A DNA stretch of 64,000 nt from an uncultured bacterium (GTDB lineage: Bacteria; Bacillota; Clostridia; Oscillospirales; Oscillospiraceae). Below the pieces are notes generated by a model, which was not told the DNA's origin, ran no database searches, and was given only the letters and a program-made list of their open reading frames with translations. This document shows, piece after piece, positions 1 to 7,396 of this stretch. Within the stretch, counting starts at the first letter, position 1. Every line of letters begins with the position of its first letter. Made by a program: the position numbers and the translations under genes. The DNA lies in contig CATKXO010000012.1 in assembly GCA_949840775.1 (NCBI GenBank), positions 1 to 64,000 on the forward strand. Reading direction: 5' to 3'.

Positions 1-1
1 T

Positions 2-223
2 TTCATAGGTGCTGTGGTATATGTCCGGGCCGGAATACTTTTATTCGCCCTGCAGTCCAAAACGATGCCGATTGGAGGACTGCCTTTTTCCAGGGCTTAT
101 TACAGCGCGCTCCCCATTACAATAATGGGGGTTGCCATTGTCCTGCTGGAGATTGTCCGATTCCTGCGCTTCCTGCTGGATCGGGAAGATTATGAGAGCC
201 GGGAGAGAAAGGGGGATAATTAA
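2..223 (+). CDS. TRAP transporter small permease (DctQ family), C-terminal part
   Basis: C-terminal part of a small TRAP-transporter membrane subunit. The frame is open to the left edge, so the start lies outside the window. About 73 residues are visible, with one clear membrane helix (ITIMGVAIVLLEIVRFL) and a charged cytoplasmic tail (REDYESRERKG). DctQ proteins are four-helix subunits that pair with the large permease and a periplasmic or lipid-anchored binding protein to import organic acids using an ion gradient. The stop codon lies 4 bases before the next start, so the genes are probably translationally coupled. The family call rests on position directly before DctM and DctP and on the membrane pattern; the fragment alone would be weak evidence. 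Confidence 0.75.
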   Translation, partial: FIGAVVYVRAGILLFALQSKTMPIGGLPFSRAYYSALPITIMGVAIVLLEIVRFLRFLLDREDYESRERKGDN

Positions 224-227
224 CGTT

Positions 228-1517
228 ATGGTCGATCCATTAGTCCTGTTTTGCCTGTTTATCTTTATGGTGATGATCCTGCTGGAAGTTCCTATGCCTT
301 TCGCAATGGTTGCCTCCACGCTAATCTACAGCCTTTGGAACGGACAAAGTCTGATTATGTACGCACAGCGCACAGCTTCCTCCTTCTCGGATTATACCCT
401 TCTGGCAATTCCGGCATTTCTGTTCGTCGGATGCTTTATGAACGAAATTGGACTGACTGCCCTCATATTCAAGTTCTGCGGCGATATGATTGGTCATATT
501 CCCGGTGGGCTGGGCCATGCAAATATTCTGGCCAGCATGGTGTTTGCCGGCATGTCCGGTTCCGCACTGGCAGATGCGGGAGGTTTAGGTAACATTGAAG
601 TGAAGGCGATGCGGGACGCCGGATACGACGAGGAATTTTCGGTAGCAGTCACAGCGGCTTCCTCCGCAATTGGTCCCATTATTCCTCCCAGCATTAACTT
701 TGTCGTCTATGGATTTATGACCCAGACCTCCTCTGTGGCTTTGTTCATTGGTGGGCTGATCCCAGGGGTGATTATGGGAATTACAATGATGATCTGGGTC
801 TATATCGCAGTGAAATACTTCCATGTCAAAGCCCCCATGACCCCAAAAGCCAGCGCAAAGGAGCGGCTGCAGTCTTTATGGAAAGCTCTCCCGGCACTCA
901 GTGCGCCGATTCTGTTAATTATCGGCATTTTAACCGGGGTTTTTACAACTACGGAGTGCGGTGTGGTAGCTGGTATTTACTGTCTGGCTCTGGGTTTTTA
1001 TTACCGGAAAGTCAATGTGAAGCTGTTAGTTGAAGCGTTGAAGCAGACATTGACAACCACCTGCATGACAACCTTCCTGATTGCCACAGGAGCGGTGTTT
1101 AATTGGATGCTGATTACAGGCGGCGTTGTGGACTTTCTAACGACCTTGCTGCTCAGCATGGATAGCGTTGCTATGACCCTGCTGGTCCTAAACGTAATCT
1201 TGCTGATTCTGGGTTGCTTTATGGGAAGTATGTCCATTTTGATTATGATGGCCCCTCTCCTGGTTTCCCTGGCAACTGGCCTGAACCTGAATCTGGTCCA
1301 TTTGGGCGTTTTGTCGGTGCTGAACATGACCCTGAGCCTGATTACTCCCCCGATGGCGCCCTCCCTGTTTACCACCTGCCGGATTGCGAACGTCAAGTTT
1401 GAGGGAGCGTTAAAGCACGCCCTTCCCTTTATGATTCCTCTGGTTGGTACGTTGCTGCTGATTACCTATGTGCCGGAATGTGTTTTGTGGCTCCCCCGTG
1501 TGTTCGGTTTCCTTTAA
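228..1517 (+). CDS. TRAP transporter large permease (DctM family)
   Basis: 429-residue polytopic membrane protein, the ion-coupled translocation subunit of a TRAP transporter. The ATG at 228 follows GAGAGAAAGGGGG at a good distance; the frame is open further upstream but that part overlaps dctQ. Family features include an early helix after MVDPLVLFCLFIFMVMILL, the glycine/serine stretch AGMSGSALADAGGLGNIEVKAM, and SSAIGPIIPPSINFVVYG, characteristic of the DctM/UIT superfamily (GPIIPPS motif). Length matches the usual 425-430 residues. It lies between the small permease and the binding protein. Substrate cannot be read from the sequence; C4-dicarboxylates or sugar acids are typical. Confidence 0.93.
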   Translation: MVDPLVLFCLFIFMVMILLEVPMPFAMVASTLIYSLWNGQSLIMYAQRTASSFSDYTLLAIPAFLFVGCFMNEIGLTALIFKFCGDMIGHIPGGLGHANILASMVFAGMSGSALADAGGLGNIEVKAMRDAGYDEEFSVAVTAASSAIGPIIPPSINFVVYGFMTQTSSVALFIGGLIPGVIMGITMMIWVYIAVKYFHVKAPMTPKASAKERLQSLWKALPALSAPILLIIGILTGVFTTTECGVVAGIYCLALGFYYRKVNVKLLVEALKQTLTTTCMTTFLIATGAVFNWMLITGGVVDFLTTLLLSMDSVAMTLLVLNVILLILGCFMGSMSILIMMAPLLVSLATGLNLNLVHLGVLSVLNMTLSLITPPMAPSLFTTCRIANVKFEGALKHALPFMIPLVGTLLLITYVPECVLWLPRVFGFL

Positions 1518-1551
1518 ACAAACTGAAAATTTATTTAGGAGGGTTTAACAG

Positions 1552-2625
1552 ATGAAAAAAACGTTATCCATGCTCTTGGCTGCGGCGCTCATGCTTTGCG
1601 TATGCGCCGGCTGCAACGGCCAGCAGAAACCTCAGGGCGGGCAAAGTGCGGCATCTTCCAATCCTGACGGCAGCACGCCGCAGACCGGGACGCCCGCCCC
1701 CTCGGGAAAGGTCTATACCCTGAAGATCGGAACCATTACCGCCCCTACTCATCCTACCAGTATTGCAGCGACAAAGCTGGTCGAACTGCTCTCGGAGCGC
1801 TCCAACGGGCGGATCAAAGCGGAGCTTTATTTGGCGGAACAGCTGGGCAATGAGGTCACGCAGCTGGAAAATATTCAGTCAGGACTTCAGGAGTGCATGA
1901 TTTCGTCGGTGGAAAAGTTCGGAAATTACAATGCAGACTTCAATATCCTGGGCATGGCCTTTGCCTTTGAGAGCAAAGCGCATGTAGAGGCGTTTTTAAA
2001 CTCCGAATTGGGCGAGGCTATGAACCAGGACCTAATTGATAACTTCGGGCTCCGAAACCTGGACTCCTATTTCTGGAAACTTCCTCGAGCGTTGCTGGCC
2101 AAAACGCCAATTCTCACTCCGGAGGATTTAGCTGGAAAAAAGATTCGTATCCCCAACATCCCAATCTGGGAAAAGAACTTTACCGCACTGGGTGCTTCGC
2201 CGGTTATTATCAACTATGCGGATTTTCCCATGTCCCTTCTGACTGGTGTTGTAGACGTTGGCGAGACGACCTATGAGACCATCTATGGCATGAAGCTTCA
2301 CGAGGGCGGTCCCTGCATCTCTATGGTTGATTATGCTTACCCGTTGGAAATCTGCACCGTTTCGGAATCCTGGTGGCAGAGTTTGGAGCCAGAAATTCAG
2401 CAAATCTTTGAAGAGTGCGTCGCGGAATCCGCCTCCTACTACTATGATTTGAATCTGGAAAATTGGGAAGTGGAAAAGGTAAAGATCGAGGAAGAGGGCG
2501 GAACCTTCTACGAAGTGGACCGCCAAGCTTGGATGGATGCCGTGAAGCCGCTGGCTGAACAGCTTGAGGCTGAACATTATTGGAAAACGCCCGGATTATA
2601 TGAAAAGGTTCAGGCGCTGCGCTGA
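1552..2625 (+). CDS. TRAP transporter substrate-binding lipoprotein (DctP family)
   Basis: 357-residue extracytoplasmic solute receptor. The start follows AGGAGGGTTTAACAG. The N-terminus MKKTLSMLLAAALMLCVCAGC is a lipoprotein signal with a lipobox ending at Cys21, so the protein should be membrane-anchored in this Gram-positive background. A low-complexity linker rich in Ser, Pro and Gly precedes the folded domain. DctP hallmarks follow: FAFESKAHVEAFLNSELGE, LAGKKIRIPNIPIWEKNFTALGASPV, and MSLLTGVVDVGETTYE, the region that contacts the ligand carboxylate in the family. Third gene of the TRAP operon. The usual Arg that binds the carboxylate may be the Arg of KIRIPN; this was not verified structurally. 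Confidence 0.93.
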   Translation: MKKTLSMLLAAALMLCVCAGCNGQQKPQGGQSAASSNPDGSTPQTGTPAPSGKVYTLKIGTITAPTHPTSIAATKLVELLSERSNGRIKAELYLAEQLGNEVTQLENIQSGLQECMISSVEKFGNYNADFNILGMAFAFESKAHVEAFLNSELGEAMNQDLIDNFGLRNLDSYFWKLPRALLAKTPILTPEDLAGKKIRIPNIPIWEKNFTALGASPVIINYADFPMSLLTGVVDVGETTYETIYGMKLHEGGPCISMVDYAYPLEICTVSESWWQSLEPEIQQIFEECVAESASYYYDLNLENWEVEKVKIEEEGGTFYEVDRQAWMDAVKPLAEQLEAEHYWKTPGLYEKVQALR

Positions 2626-2650
2626 AACATAGATGCTATCCGCATACAAC

Positions 2651-2683
2651 GGTTTCCCTGCCTTGCCTCAGGGCAGGGAGACC
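2651..2683 (+). terminator. Intergenic hairpin after dctP
   Basis: Inverted repeat GGTTTCCCTGCC / GGCAGGGAGACC (one G-T pair) around a 9-base loop. No T tract follows, so it may be a mRNA-stabilising hairpin or weak attenuator that separates the abundant binding-protein mRNA from the downstream gene. Confidence 0.4.
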
Positions 2684-2750
2684 AGACCGCCACCTCTGTA
2701 TATTAAGATAGGATACAAATTACGGCAAAATATGAAAGAAGGTTTTTTCC

Positions 2751-3437
2751 TTGGATACAAAACCCAAACCCAATTTAATTGTTATGCTTACATATGACGA
2801 CGTTACCGTTCCCAATGCACTGGAGGTCTTTCAAGCCTGCGCAGATCTCCCTGTCCAACACTGGGGGTTTAAAAATGTCGGCCTCCCGGTGGAAGAAATG
2901 ACCGCTCTTGTGAACCGGATGAAAGCCGCTGGTAAGACGACATATCTGGAAGTTGTTACCTATGACGAAGCATCCTGCCTGGAGGCTGCTAAGGTTGCCG
3001 TTGACTGCAAATTTGATGTTCTGATGGGCACCCTGTACTATGATTCGGTTCATCGTTTTCTGAAAGGACATGGCATTACATACAGTCCCTTTGTCGGCAG
3101 GGTCTCTGGCAGCCCCAGCATTCTGGAAGGCACTAACCAGGAAATTATTGACGATGCAAATGCCATGATCGAGAAGGGAATTACTGCCTTTGATATCCTG
3201 GCCTACCGCCATGTGGCGGACGGGGAAAAACTGGCCTATGACTTTTGTAAGGCTGTAAAGGCAAAAGTATGTATTGCAGGCAGCATTGCCAGCTATCAAC
3301 GAATTGATACTATGTTTACAATCAGACCTTGGGCATTTACTATGGGTAGTGCCTTATTTGACCACAAATTTGTTCCCAATGCAGGGGTTCGCGAAAACTT
3401 GGCGGCAGTTGTGCAGTATATGCAGGATCATACATGA
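2751..3437 (+). CDS. TIM-barrel protein of ribulose-phosphate-binding type, function unknown
   Basis: 228-residue protein starting at TTG, with GAAAGAAGG upstream. Alternating strand motifs suggest a (beta/alpha)8 barrel: LIVMLTYDD, TTYLEVVTYDE, FDVLMGTLYYD, ITAFDILAYRH, VCIAGSIAS and WAFTMGSALFD. The last two have the glycine pattern of the phosphate-binding end of HisA/TrpF-like barrels, so a phosphorylated sugar or sugar-acid substrate is plausible. It lies directly after a TRAP transporter and 7 bases before a flavin reductase, which suggests catabolism of the imported acid. I do not recognise the exact family. Codon use is AT-richer than the genome core, like the transporter genes. Confidence 0.6.
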   Translation: MDTKPKPNLIVMLTYDDVTVPNALEVFQACADLPVQHWGFKNVGLPVEEMTALVNRMKAAGKTTYLEVVTYDEASCLEAAKVAVDCKFDVLMGTLYYDSVHRFLKGHGITYSPFVGRVSGSPSILEGTNQEIIDDANAMIEKGITAFDILAYRHVADGEKLAYDFCKAVKAKVCIAGSIASYQRIDTMFTIRPWAFTMGSALFDHKFVPNAGVRENLAAVVQYMQDHT

Positions 3438-3444
3438 CACTGCC

Positions 3445-3969
3445 ATGAGTGAAACATTAGTCACACGAGAGGCCCAGGCTCAGGCCCAGGTTTTGACCTC
3501 TCCTGCTCCTTTTGGATTGATTGCCTGCACCACAGCTTCTGGCTGTGACAATCTGACCGCTGTATCATGGTGGACCTATCTGTCGAATCGCCCCCCTATG
3601 CTCGCGGTTAGCCTTAGCCAACACTCTTTCTCCCGCGACTGCATAAAACAAAATCGGGAGTTTACCCTGTCCGTTGTGGACCAGTCCCTTGCACAGGCGG
3701 CATTGCAGTGCGGAAAATATAGTGGGAGAACCGTGGATAAAGTGAAAAAATTTCAGATTGAAATGACACAATCCATGCTGGTGAAGCCTGGATTTGTCTC
3801 AAAAAGCCGGGTGTCCTTTGAGTGCCGGGTGATCAAGGACATGCAGACGGGGGACCATACCTTGTTTGTGGCAGAAATTCTTCAGATCCATACGGACCTA
3901 TCCTGCTGTGCGCTTTACGCTGTAAATGGGTATCGTTCCCTTGCTCCGGTAGAGTTTCCGGACGTATAA
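3445..3969 (+). CDS. Flavin reductase family protein
   Basis: 174-residue FMN-binding split-barrel protein. I take the ATG at 3445 because the homologous core (SPAPFGLIACTT, then NLTAVSWWTYLSNRPPMLAVSL) begins shortly after it; the longer frame runs back into the upstream gene. The motif of a small residue-rich strand followed by SNRPPMLAVSLSQHSFSRDCI is typical of flavoredoxin/flavin reductase-like proteins that bind FMN and reduce it or pass electrons to partner enzymes. No strong ribosome site is present between the stop at 3437 and this start, so translation may depend on coupling to the upstream gene. Probably the last gene of the transporter operon, although the palindrome at 4061-4093 is some 90 bases away. 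Confidence 0.8.
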   Translation: MSETLVTREAQAQAQVLTSPAPFGLIACTTASGCDNLTAVSWWTYLSNRPPMLAVSLSQHSFSRDCIKQNREFTLSVVDQSLAQAALQCGKYSGRTVDKVKKFQIEMTQSMLVKPGFVSKSRVSFECRVIKDMQTGDHTLFVAEILQIHTDLSCCALYAVNGYRSLAPVEFPDV

Positions 3970-4060
3970 GCATATCCCCTTGATGCAGGATTGATATGAC
4001 CTCCTAAAGCAGAACAAGAGAAAAAAGCGAATTTGCAGCAGCGGGTGCTCGTGGAATAGA

Positions 4061-4093
4061 AAAAGCCTTGTACCATTGCGGTACAAGGCTTTT
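4061..4093. terminator. Bidirectional rho-independent terminator
   Basis: Perfect 14-bp inverted repeat AAAAGCCTTGTACC / GGTACAAGGCTTTT with a 5-base loop, between the convergent flavin reductase and glycosyltransferase genes. A/T runs on both ends allow termination in both directions. Confidence 0.85.
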
Positions 4094-4243
4094 GTGTGCC
4101 ATGTGCGTCCCAAAGGAGACACCTTCGAAACAGTTGTGTTGTAATAGTCATCTTGTTTCAGACCGTGACTTCTGTCGACTGGGTGTACTGAAAGCGCAGC
4201 GCTGTTGTTCCCGTACAGTGGTGGCAAGGGCGTTCCAATTAGA

Positions 4244-5326
4244 TTACGCCGTCTGATCCGGCAGGGCCTGAAAGATTGCCCGGTTATGGCGGACCGCCGG
4301 GGAATCCGGTTTGTAGGCAGCGGCCAGCTCGTTGAAGGTCTCCGCCCTCTTCCGGTCACCCAGGCAGCTGTAGCAGACGCACAGCTGGATACAGGGGAGG
4401 TAGCCGTAGCAGTCCGGGGAGACGAAGCCGCCCCTGCGGTCGTCCCGGACGCAGGTCAGGGCCAAAGCGTACCAGTAGGCGGCCTGACGGTACTGCTCCC
4501 GCCGGAAAAACCAGCGGCCGATGTCGCAGCAGACCTCCGCCCGGGGCCGGTCGTAGGCAAAGGTGCGCAGCAGTGCCTCCAGCGCCGCCTGGTCGTGGCC
4601 CAGCTCCTTATGGCAGTAGGCGCAGTGGCAGCAGGCGTCGATGTTGTTCTCTACCCACCCCCGGCCCTCCTCCAAAAACCGCTCAAAGACGGCCAGCGCC
4701 TCCTCCCAGCGGCGGTGGTAGTAGAGCTCCCGGCCGTAGTAGAACTGCTGGCGGGGCTCCAGCTCCTTTCCCGCGTCCAGCTGTGCCTGATAGATGCGCA
4801 GGTTCCGGTCCGGGTCGGAGGGGCGGGTCTTGCGGTGGGTGACGGCAAAATCCCCGTACAAAACCTTCCCAACCGGCGTGACCACCTCGTGGACGGCCCC
4901 CGTCCAGCGCATCCCGGCCCGGTTTTTGATGAGCCGCTCCCGGTAGTAGGAGAAGGTCACCCGGCCGTTTTCGTCAAACCCGGTGTGGTAGGGGGCCATG
5001 ACCACCGAGACGGTGGGGGCCAGGTCCTCCTTCAGGTCCAGAAAGGCCCTCTGGTCCTCCTCCAGAATCACGTCGTCGGCGTCCAGCCACATGCAGTAGT
5101 CCATGGACGCGTGGGAAAAGGACTCGTTCCGGGCGGCGGCAAAGTCGTCACGCCAGGGGAAGTCAAAGACCTTATCGGTAAAGCGGGCGGCGATCTCCTT
5201 TGTCCGGTCGGTGGAGCCGGTGTCCACGATGATGATCTCGTCCACCAGCTCCGCCGCGCTGTTCAGACAGCGCTCCAGCACATCCTCCTCATTTTTTACA
5301 ATCATGCACAAGCTGACGCTGGCCAT
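4244..5326 (-). CDS. Family 2 glycosyltransferase with C-terminal TPR-like helices
   Basis: 360-residue protein. The start MASVSLCMIVKNEED follows AAAGGAGG on the minus strand; the 23 residues of open frame before it overlap the upstream terminator and are not counted. The GT-A domain spans about residues 1-200: SLCMIVKNEEDVLERCL at the nucleotide-sugar end, IIIVDTGSTDRT, and the metal-binding motif LDADDVI (DxD-like). Helical repeats follow (QFYYGRELYYHRRWEEALAVFERFLEEG, then HCAYCHKELGHDQAALEALL), as in TPR glycosyltransferases that modify surface proteins. It lies just downstream of two collagen-like genes on the same strand, separated by a terminator. Modification of Thr/Ser in those proteins is an attractive inference, known for BclA-type proteins, but not shown here. 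Confidence 0.88.
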   Translation of the reverse strand: MASVSLCMIVKNEEDVLERCLNSAAELVDEIIIVDTGSTDRTKEIAARFTDKVFDFPWRDDFAAARNESFSHASMDYCMWLDADDVILEEDQRAFLDLKEDLAPTVSVVMAPYHTGFDENGRVTFSYYRERLIKNRAGMRWTGAVHEVVTPVGKVLYGDFAVTHRKTRPSDPDRNLRIYQAQLDAGKELEPRQQFYYGRELYYHRRWEEALAVFERFLEEGRGWVENNIDACCHCAYCHKELGHDQAALEALLRTFAYDRPRAEVCCDIGRWFFRREQYRQAAYWYALALTCVRDDRRGGFVSPDCYGYLPCIQLCVCYSCLGDRKRAETFNELAAAYKPDSPAVRHNRAIFQALPDQTA

Positions 5327-5360
5327 ATCGCGGCCTCCTTTGATTGGATTGATTTGCTGA

Positions 5361-5393
5361 GGAACTCCCGCCGGTAAAACCGGCGGGAGTTCC
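5361..5393 (-). terminator. Terminator of the collagen-like gene pair
   Basis: Perfect 14-bp inverted repeat GGAACTCCCGCCGG / CCGGCGGGAGTTCC around TAAAA, 32 bases after the stop of the second collagen-like gene. It separates that pair from the glycosyltransferase, which then needs read-through or its own promoter. Confidence 0.75.
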
Positions 5394-5425
5394 ATTCTGT
5401 TCGGGAAAAAGGGACTGCGGATTTC

Positions 5426-6295
5426 TTAATCGCCCAGCCGGACGACCAGCATGGAAGCGCCCGAGCCGCTGGCCAGCTGGACATTGCCCACGCCGGGGAG
5501 ACCGCCCACGCCGGGGATGCTGGGGGTCGTGGTGTATGCCTGAAGCTCGATCGTGGCGCGCTCCGGAACGGCCAGCGTGATCGTGCATTCAAACTGCCGG
5601 GCGCCCACCGTGGGGGCGATGACGCCCTCATAGTCGTCGGCGCTGGAGATCAACAGCCGGGTCCCCACCGGCTGGACGGAGGGGGCGCTGAGGGTCACAC
5701 GGTAGGAGATCTGATAGGTGCCCACCTCATTCAGGAAGAACACCGATTTTCCACCGAGCATCGAGCTTGAGTCGCCCAGGACGATCTCCGGGCAGGGGAC
5801 CGACACATCCGGAAAGCCGATGAAATCATCGTCGCCGAGGCCGACGCTGCTGCCCCGGGTATTGGCGGCGTAGGCTGCTGCTGCTGTGGGGTTGGGTCCC
5901 GGGGCCCCCTCGGGGCCGTCGGGGCCGTCGGGGCCGGCCTCGCCCTCGGCGGGGCCTTCCGGACCTTCGGGACCCTCGGGGCCCATGGGGCCCTCGGGGC
6001 CGGGGATGGTGGGGGTCTTCAGCACCGCGCCCAGCTTGGAGGTCAGCACCATCTGCTGCTCCGCAATGCCGGCCAGGGTGTCCTTCACGCTCTGGTTGAC
6101 CTGCATCACCTCGTCCAGGGAGGCCGCCTCGTCCAGACCGGGCATGGTGCCCAGGACGTACTGCAGCTTCTCGCCCTCCACGTTGAGAAGGTGGCTCAGG
6201 CTCAGCTCCTCGGCGGCGATGGAGGAGATGATCTCATTGAGGCTGCCCTCTCGGGTCAGCGGGGGATCATTCTTGGGGAATGTGGGCATTGACAT
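5426..6295 (-). CDS. Collagen-like spore-surface protein, acidic Gly-X-Y repeats
   Basis: 289-residue protein in three parts. Residues 1-95 form a helical domain shared with its two neighbours (SIAAEELSLSHLLNVEGEKLQYVLGT). Residues about 100-135 are Gly-X-Y collagen repeats dominated by GPE and GPD (PGPEGPMGPEGPEGPEGP), followed by a beta-rich C-terminal domain (VGTYQISYRVTL, FECTITLAVPERATIELQAY) resembling the BclA/C1q-like trimerising head. Collagen-like BclA proteins form hair-like filaments on exosporia. No signal peptide, consistent with assembly from the mother-cell cytoplasm. It starts 13 bases after the previous gene stops and is followed by a terminator, so the two are probably co-transcribed. 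The acidic Y positions contrast with the Thr-rich repeats of the paralogue. Confidence 0.85.
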   Translation of the reverse strand: MSMPTFPKNDPPLTREGSLNEIISSIAAEELSLSHLLNVEGEKLQYVLGTMPGLDEAASLDEVMQVNQSVKDTLAGIAEQQMVLTSKLGAVLKTPTIPGPEGPMGPEGPEGPEGPAEGEAGPDGPDGPEGAPGPNPTAAAAYAANTRGSSVGLGDDDFIGFPDVSVPCPEIVLGDSSSMLGGKSVFFLNEVGTYQISYRVTLSAPSVQPVGTRLLISSADDYEGVIAPTVGARQFECTITLAVPERATIELQAYTTTPSIPGVGGLPGVGNVQLASGSGASMLVVRLGD

Positions 6296-6308
6296 AAAAT
6301 ACCCCTCC

Positions 6309-7166
6309 TTAGCTCAAGCGTATCATGGACAGGGAAGCACCGACGGAGCTGGGCAGCAGCGTCGCCCCGCCCACTAAGCCATACAGCTGCAAGGTAACCT
6401 CGTCCCCCGCCTTCAGGTCCACCAGGATATCGTTGGCGAAGCGGCTCAGGGGGTTCAGCGGTGCAGGCTTAATATCGGAGGCCTTGTTGGTCTTGCCGCT
6501 GATCATCAGCCGGGAGCCGACGCCCAGGGCCAGGGTGGTGTTGATATTATAGGAAATCCGATAGCGCCCGGCCGTGTTCACAGTGAACGTGTCGTTTTTC
6601 CCGTTGACGGTGATGTCAGGGGACAGAACCTGGTTGTTGGGCAGAGGCACCGAAACGCCGGCCACAATAACCGGGATGGCGTCGCCCTGGGTGTTGGCAG
6701 CAAAGGCGTTGGTGGCGGTGACATTGGGGCCGGTGGGGCCGGTGGGACCGGCAGGGCCAGTGGGGCCGGTGGCGCCCGCGGCGCCGGGGGCTCCGGCGGG
6801 GCCGGCAGGACCGCCGGCAGGACCGGCAGGGCCCTGGGGGCCGGTGGGGCCGGTAGGGCCGGTGGGCCCCTGCATGGGAGAGGCGTCCAGCGCGCCCTGC
6901 ATCTTCCCTTTCAGGAAAATCTGGTTCTGCACAGCGGTCTCCAGCAGGCCGCGGACGCTCTCGTTGGCGGTCAGCACGTCCTTCACTGTGGCGGCGGGGC
7001 CGCTGAGGCCGGGCAGGGTTCCGAGAATATACTGCATCTTCTCGCCCTCGGCGTTGAGGATATGGCTCAGGCCGAGCTCCTCCATGGCGATGGAGGAAAG
7101 AATCTGGTTTACCGCATCTTCCCGCTGGATGGGCGGGTCAACATTGGGAAAACTGGGCAGAGACAT
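6309..7166 (-). CDS. Collagen-like spore-surface protein, GPT repeats
   Basis: 285-residue paralogue of the downstream gene with the same plan. The N-terminal helical domain contains SSIAMEELGLSHILNAEGEKMQYILGT; collagen repeats at about residues 100-150 include GPTGPTGPTGPQGPAGPAGG and further GPT triplets; and the C-terminal beta domain contains AGRYRISYNINTTLALGVGSRLMISG, a BclA/C1q-like pattern. Thr in the Y position is a typical O-glycosylation site in bacterial collagens. The ATG at 7166 has AAAGGAGC upstream. A sigma-K-like promoter lies 91-119 bases upstream on the same strand. First gene of a two-gene unit. A role in the spore outer layer is inferred from architecture and promoter. 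Confidence 0.87.
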   Translation of the reverse strand: MSLPSFPNVDPPIQREDAVNQILSSIAMEELGLSHILNAEGEKMQYILGTLPGLSGPAATVKDVLTANESVRGLLETAVQNQIFLKGKMQGALDASPMQGPTGPTGPTGPQGPAGPAGGPAGPAGAPGAAGATGPTGPAGPTGPTGPNVTATNAFAANTQGDAIPVIVAGVSVPLPNNQVLSPDITVNGKNDTFTVNTAGRYRISYNINTTLALGVGSRLMISGKTNKASDIKPAPLNPLSRFANDILVDLKAGDEVTLQLYGLVGGATLLPSSVGASLSMIRLS

Positions 7167-7256
7167 TCAAGAAGCTCCTTTCAAATATAAGAAGTGCGCT
7201 GTGAAACGCGTTGGGACAGCGGCGGGAGAACGAGCTCTCCAACGCTGCGCCCGAAA

Positions 7257-7285
7257 TACTCTATGCGCCTGCCCGCCGGCAGGTT
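7257..7285 (-). promoter_or_regulatory. Sigma-K-like promoter for the collagen-like genes (minus strand)
   Basis: On the minus strand AACC (7285-7282), a 16-base spacer and CATAGAGTA (7265-7257). This fits the sigma-K pattern of AC at -35 and CATAnnnTA at -10. The same element occurs on the plus strand 29 bases away. Confidence 0.6.
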
Positions 7286-7293
7286 CCGGTTGG

Positions 7294-7322
7294 AACCAAA
7301 CCGCCTCCGCAGTCATAGAGTA
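7294..7322 (+). promoter_or_regulatory. Sigma-K-like promoter for the Pro-Thr repeat paralogue (plus strand)
   Basis: AACC (7294-7297), a 16-base spacer and CATAGAGTA (7314-7322), identical in the conserved parts and spacing to the minus-strand copy. The gene start at 7397 leaves a leader of roughly 65 bases. Confidence 0.6.
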
Positions 7323-7396
7323 GGACGGCGGCAAGGGAATCCTTCCGCACATTTCAGTCCTGGCAGACCCCAGGACGTGCTGTGGAGTTTTTGAAT

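Noticed and set aside
6731..6863. Short repeats resembling a CRISPR array
   Set aside because: They are the 9-base codon triplets of the collagen repeat, without spacers.
5886..7323. Plus-strand frames with GPSGPSG-type repeats opposite the collagen genes
   Set aside because: Reverse-complement shadow of Gly-X-Y codons; the minus-strand proteins have proper starts, domains and promoters.
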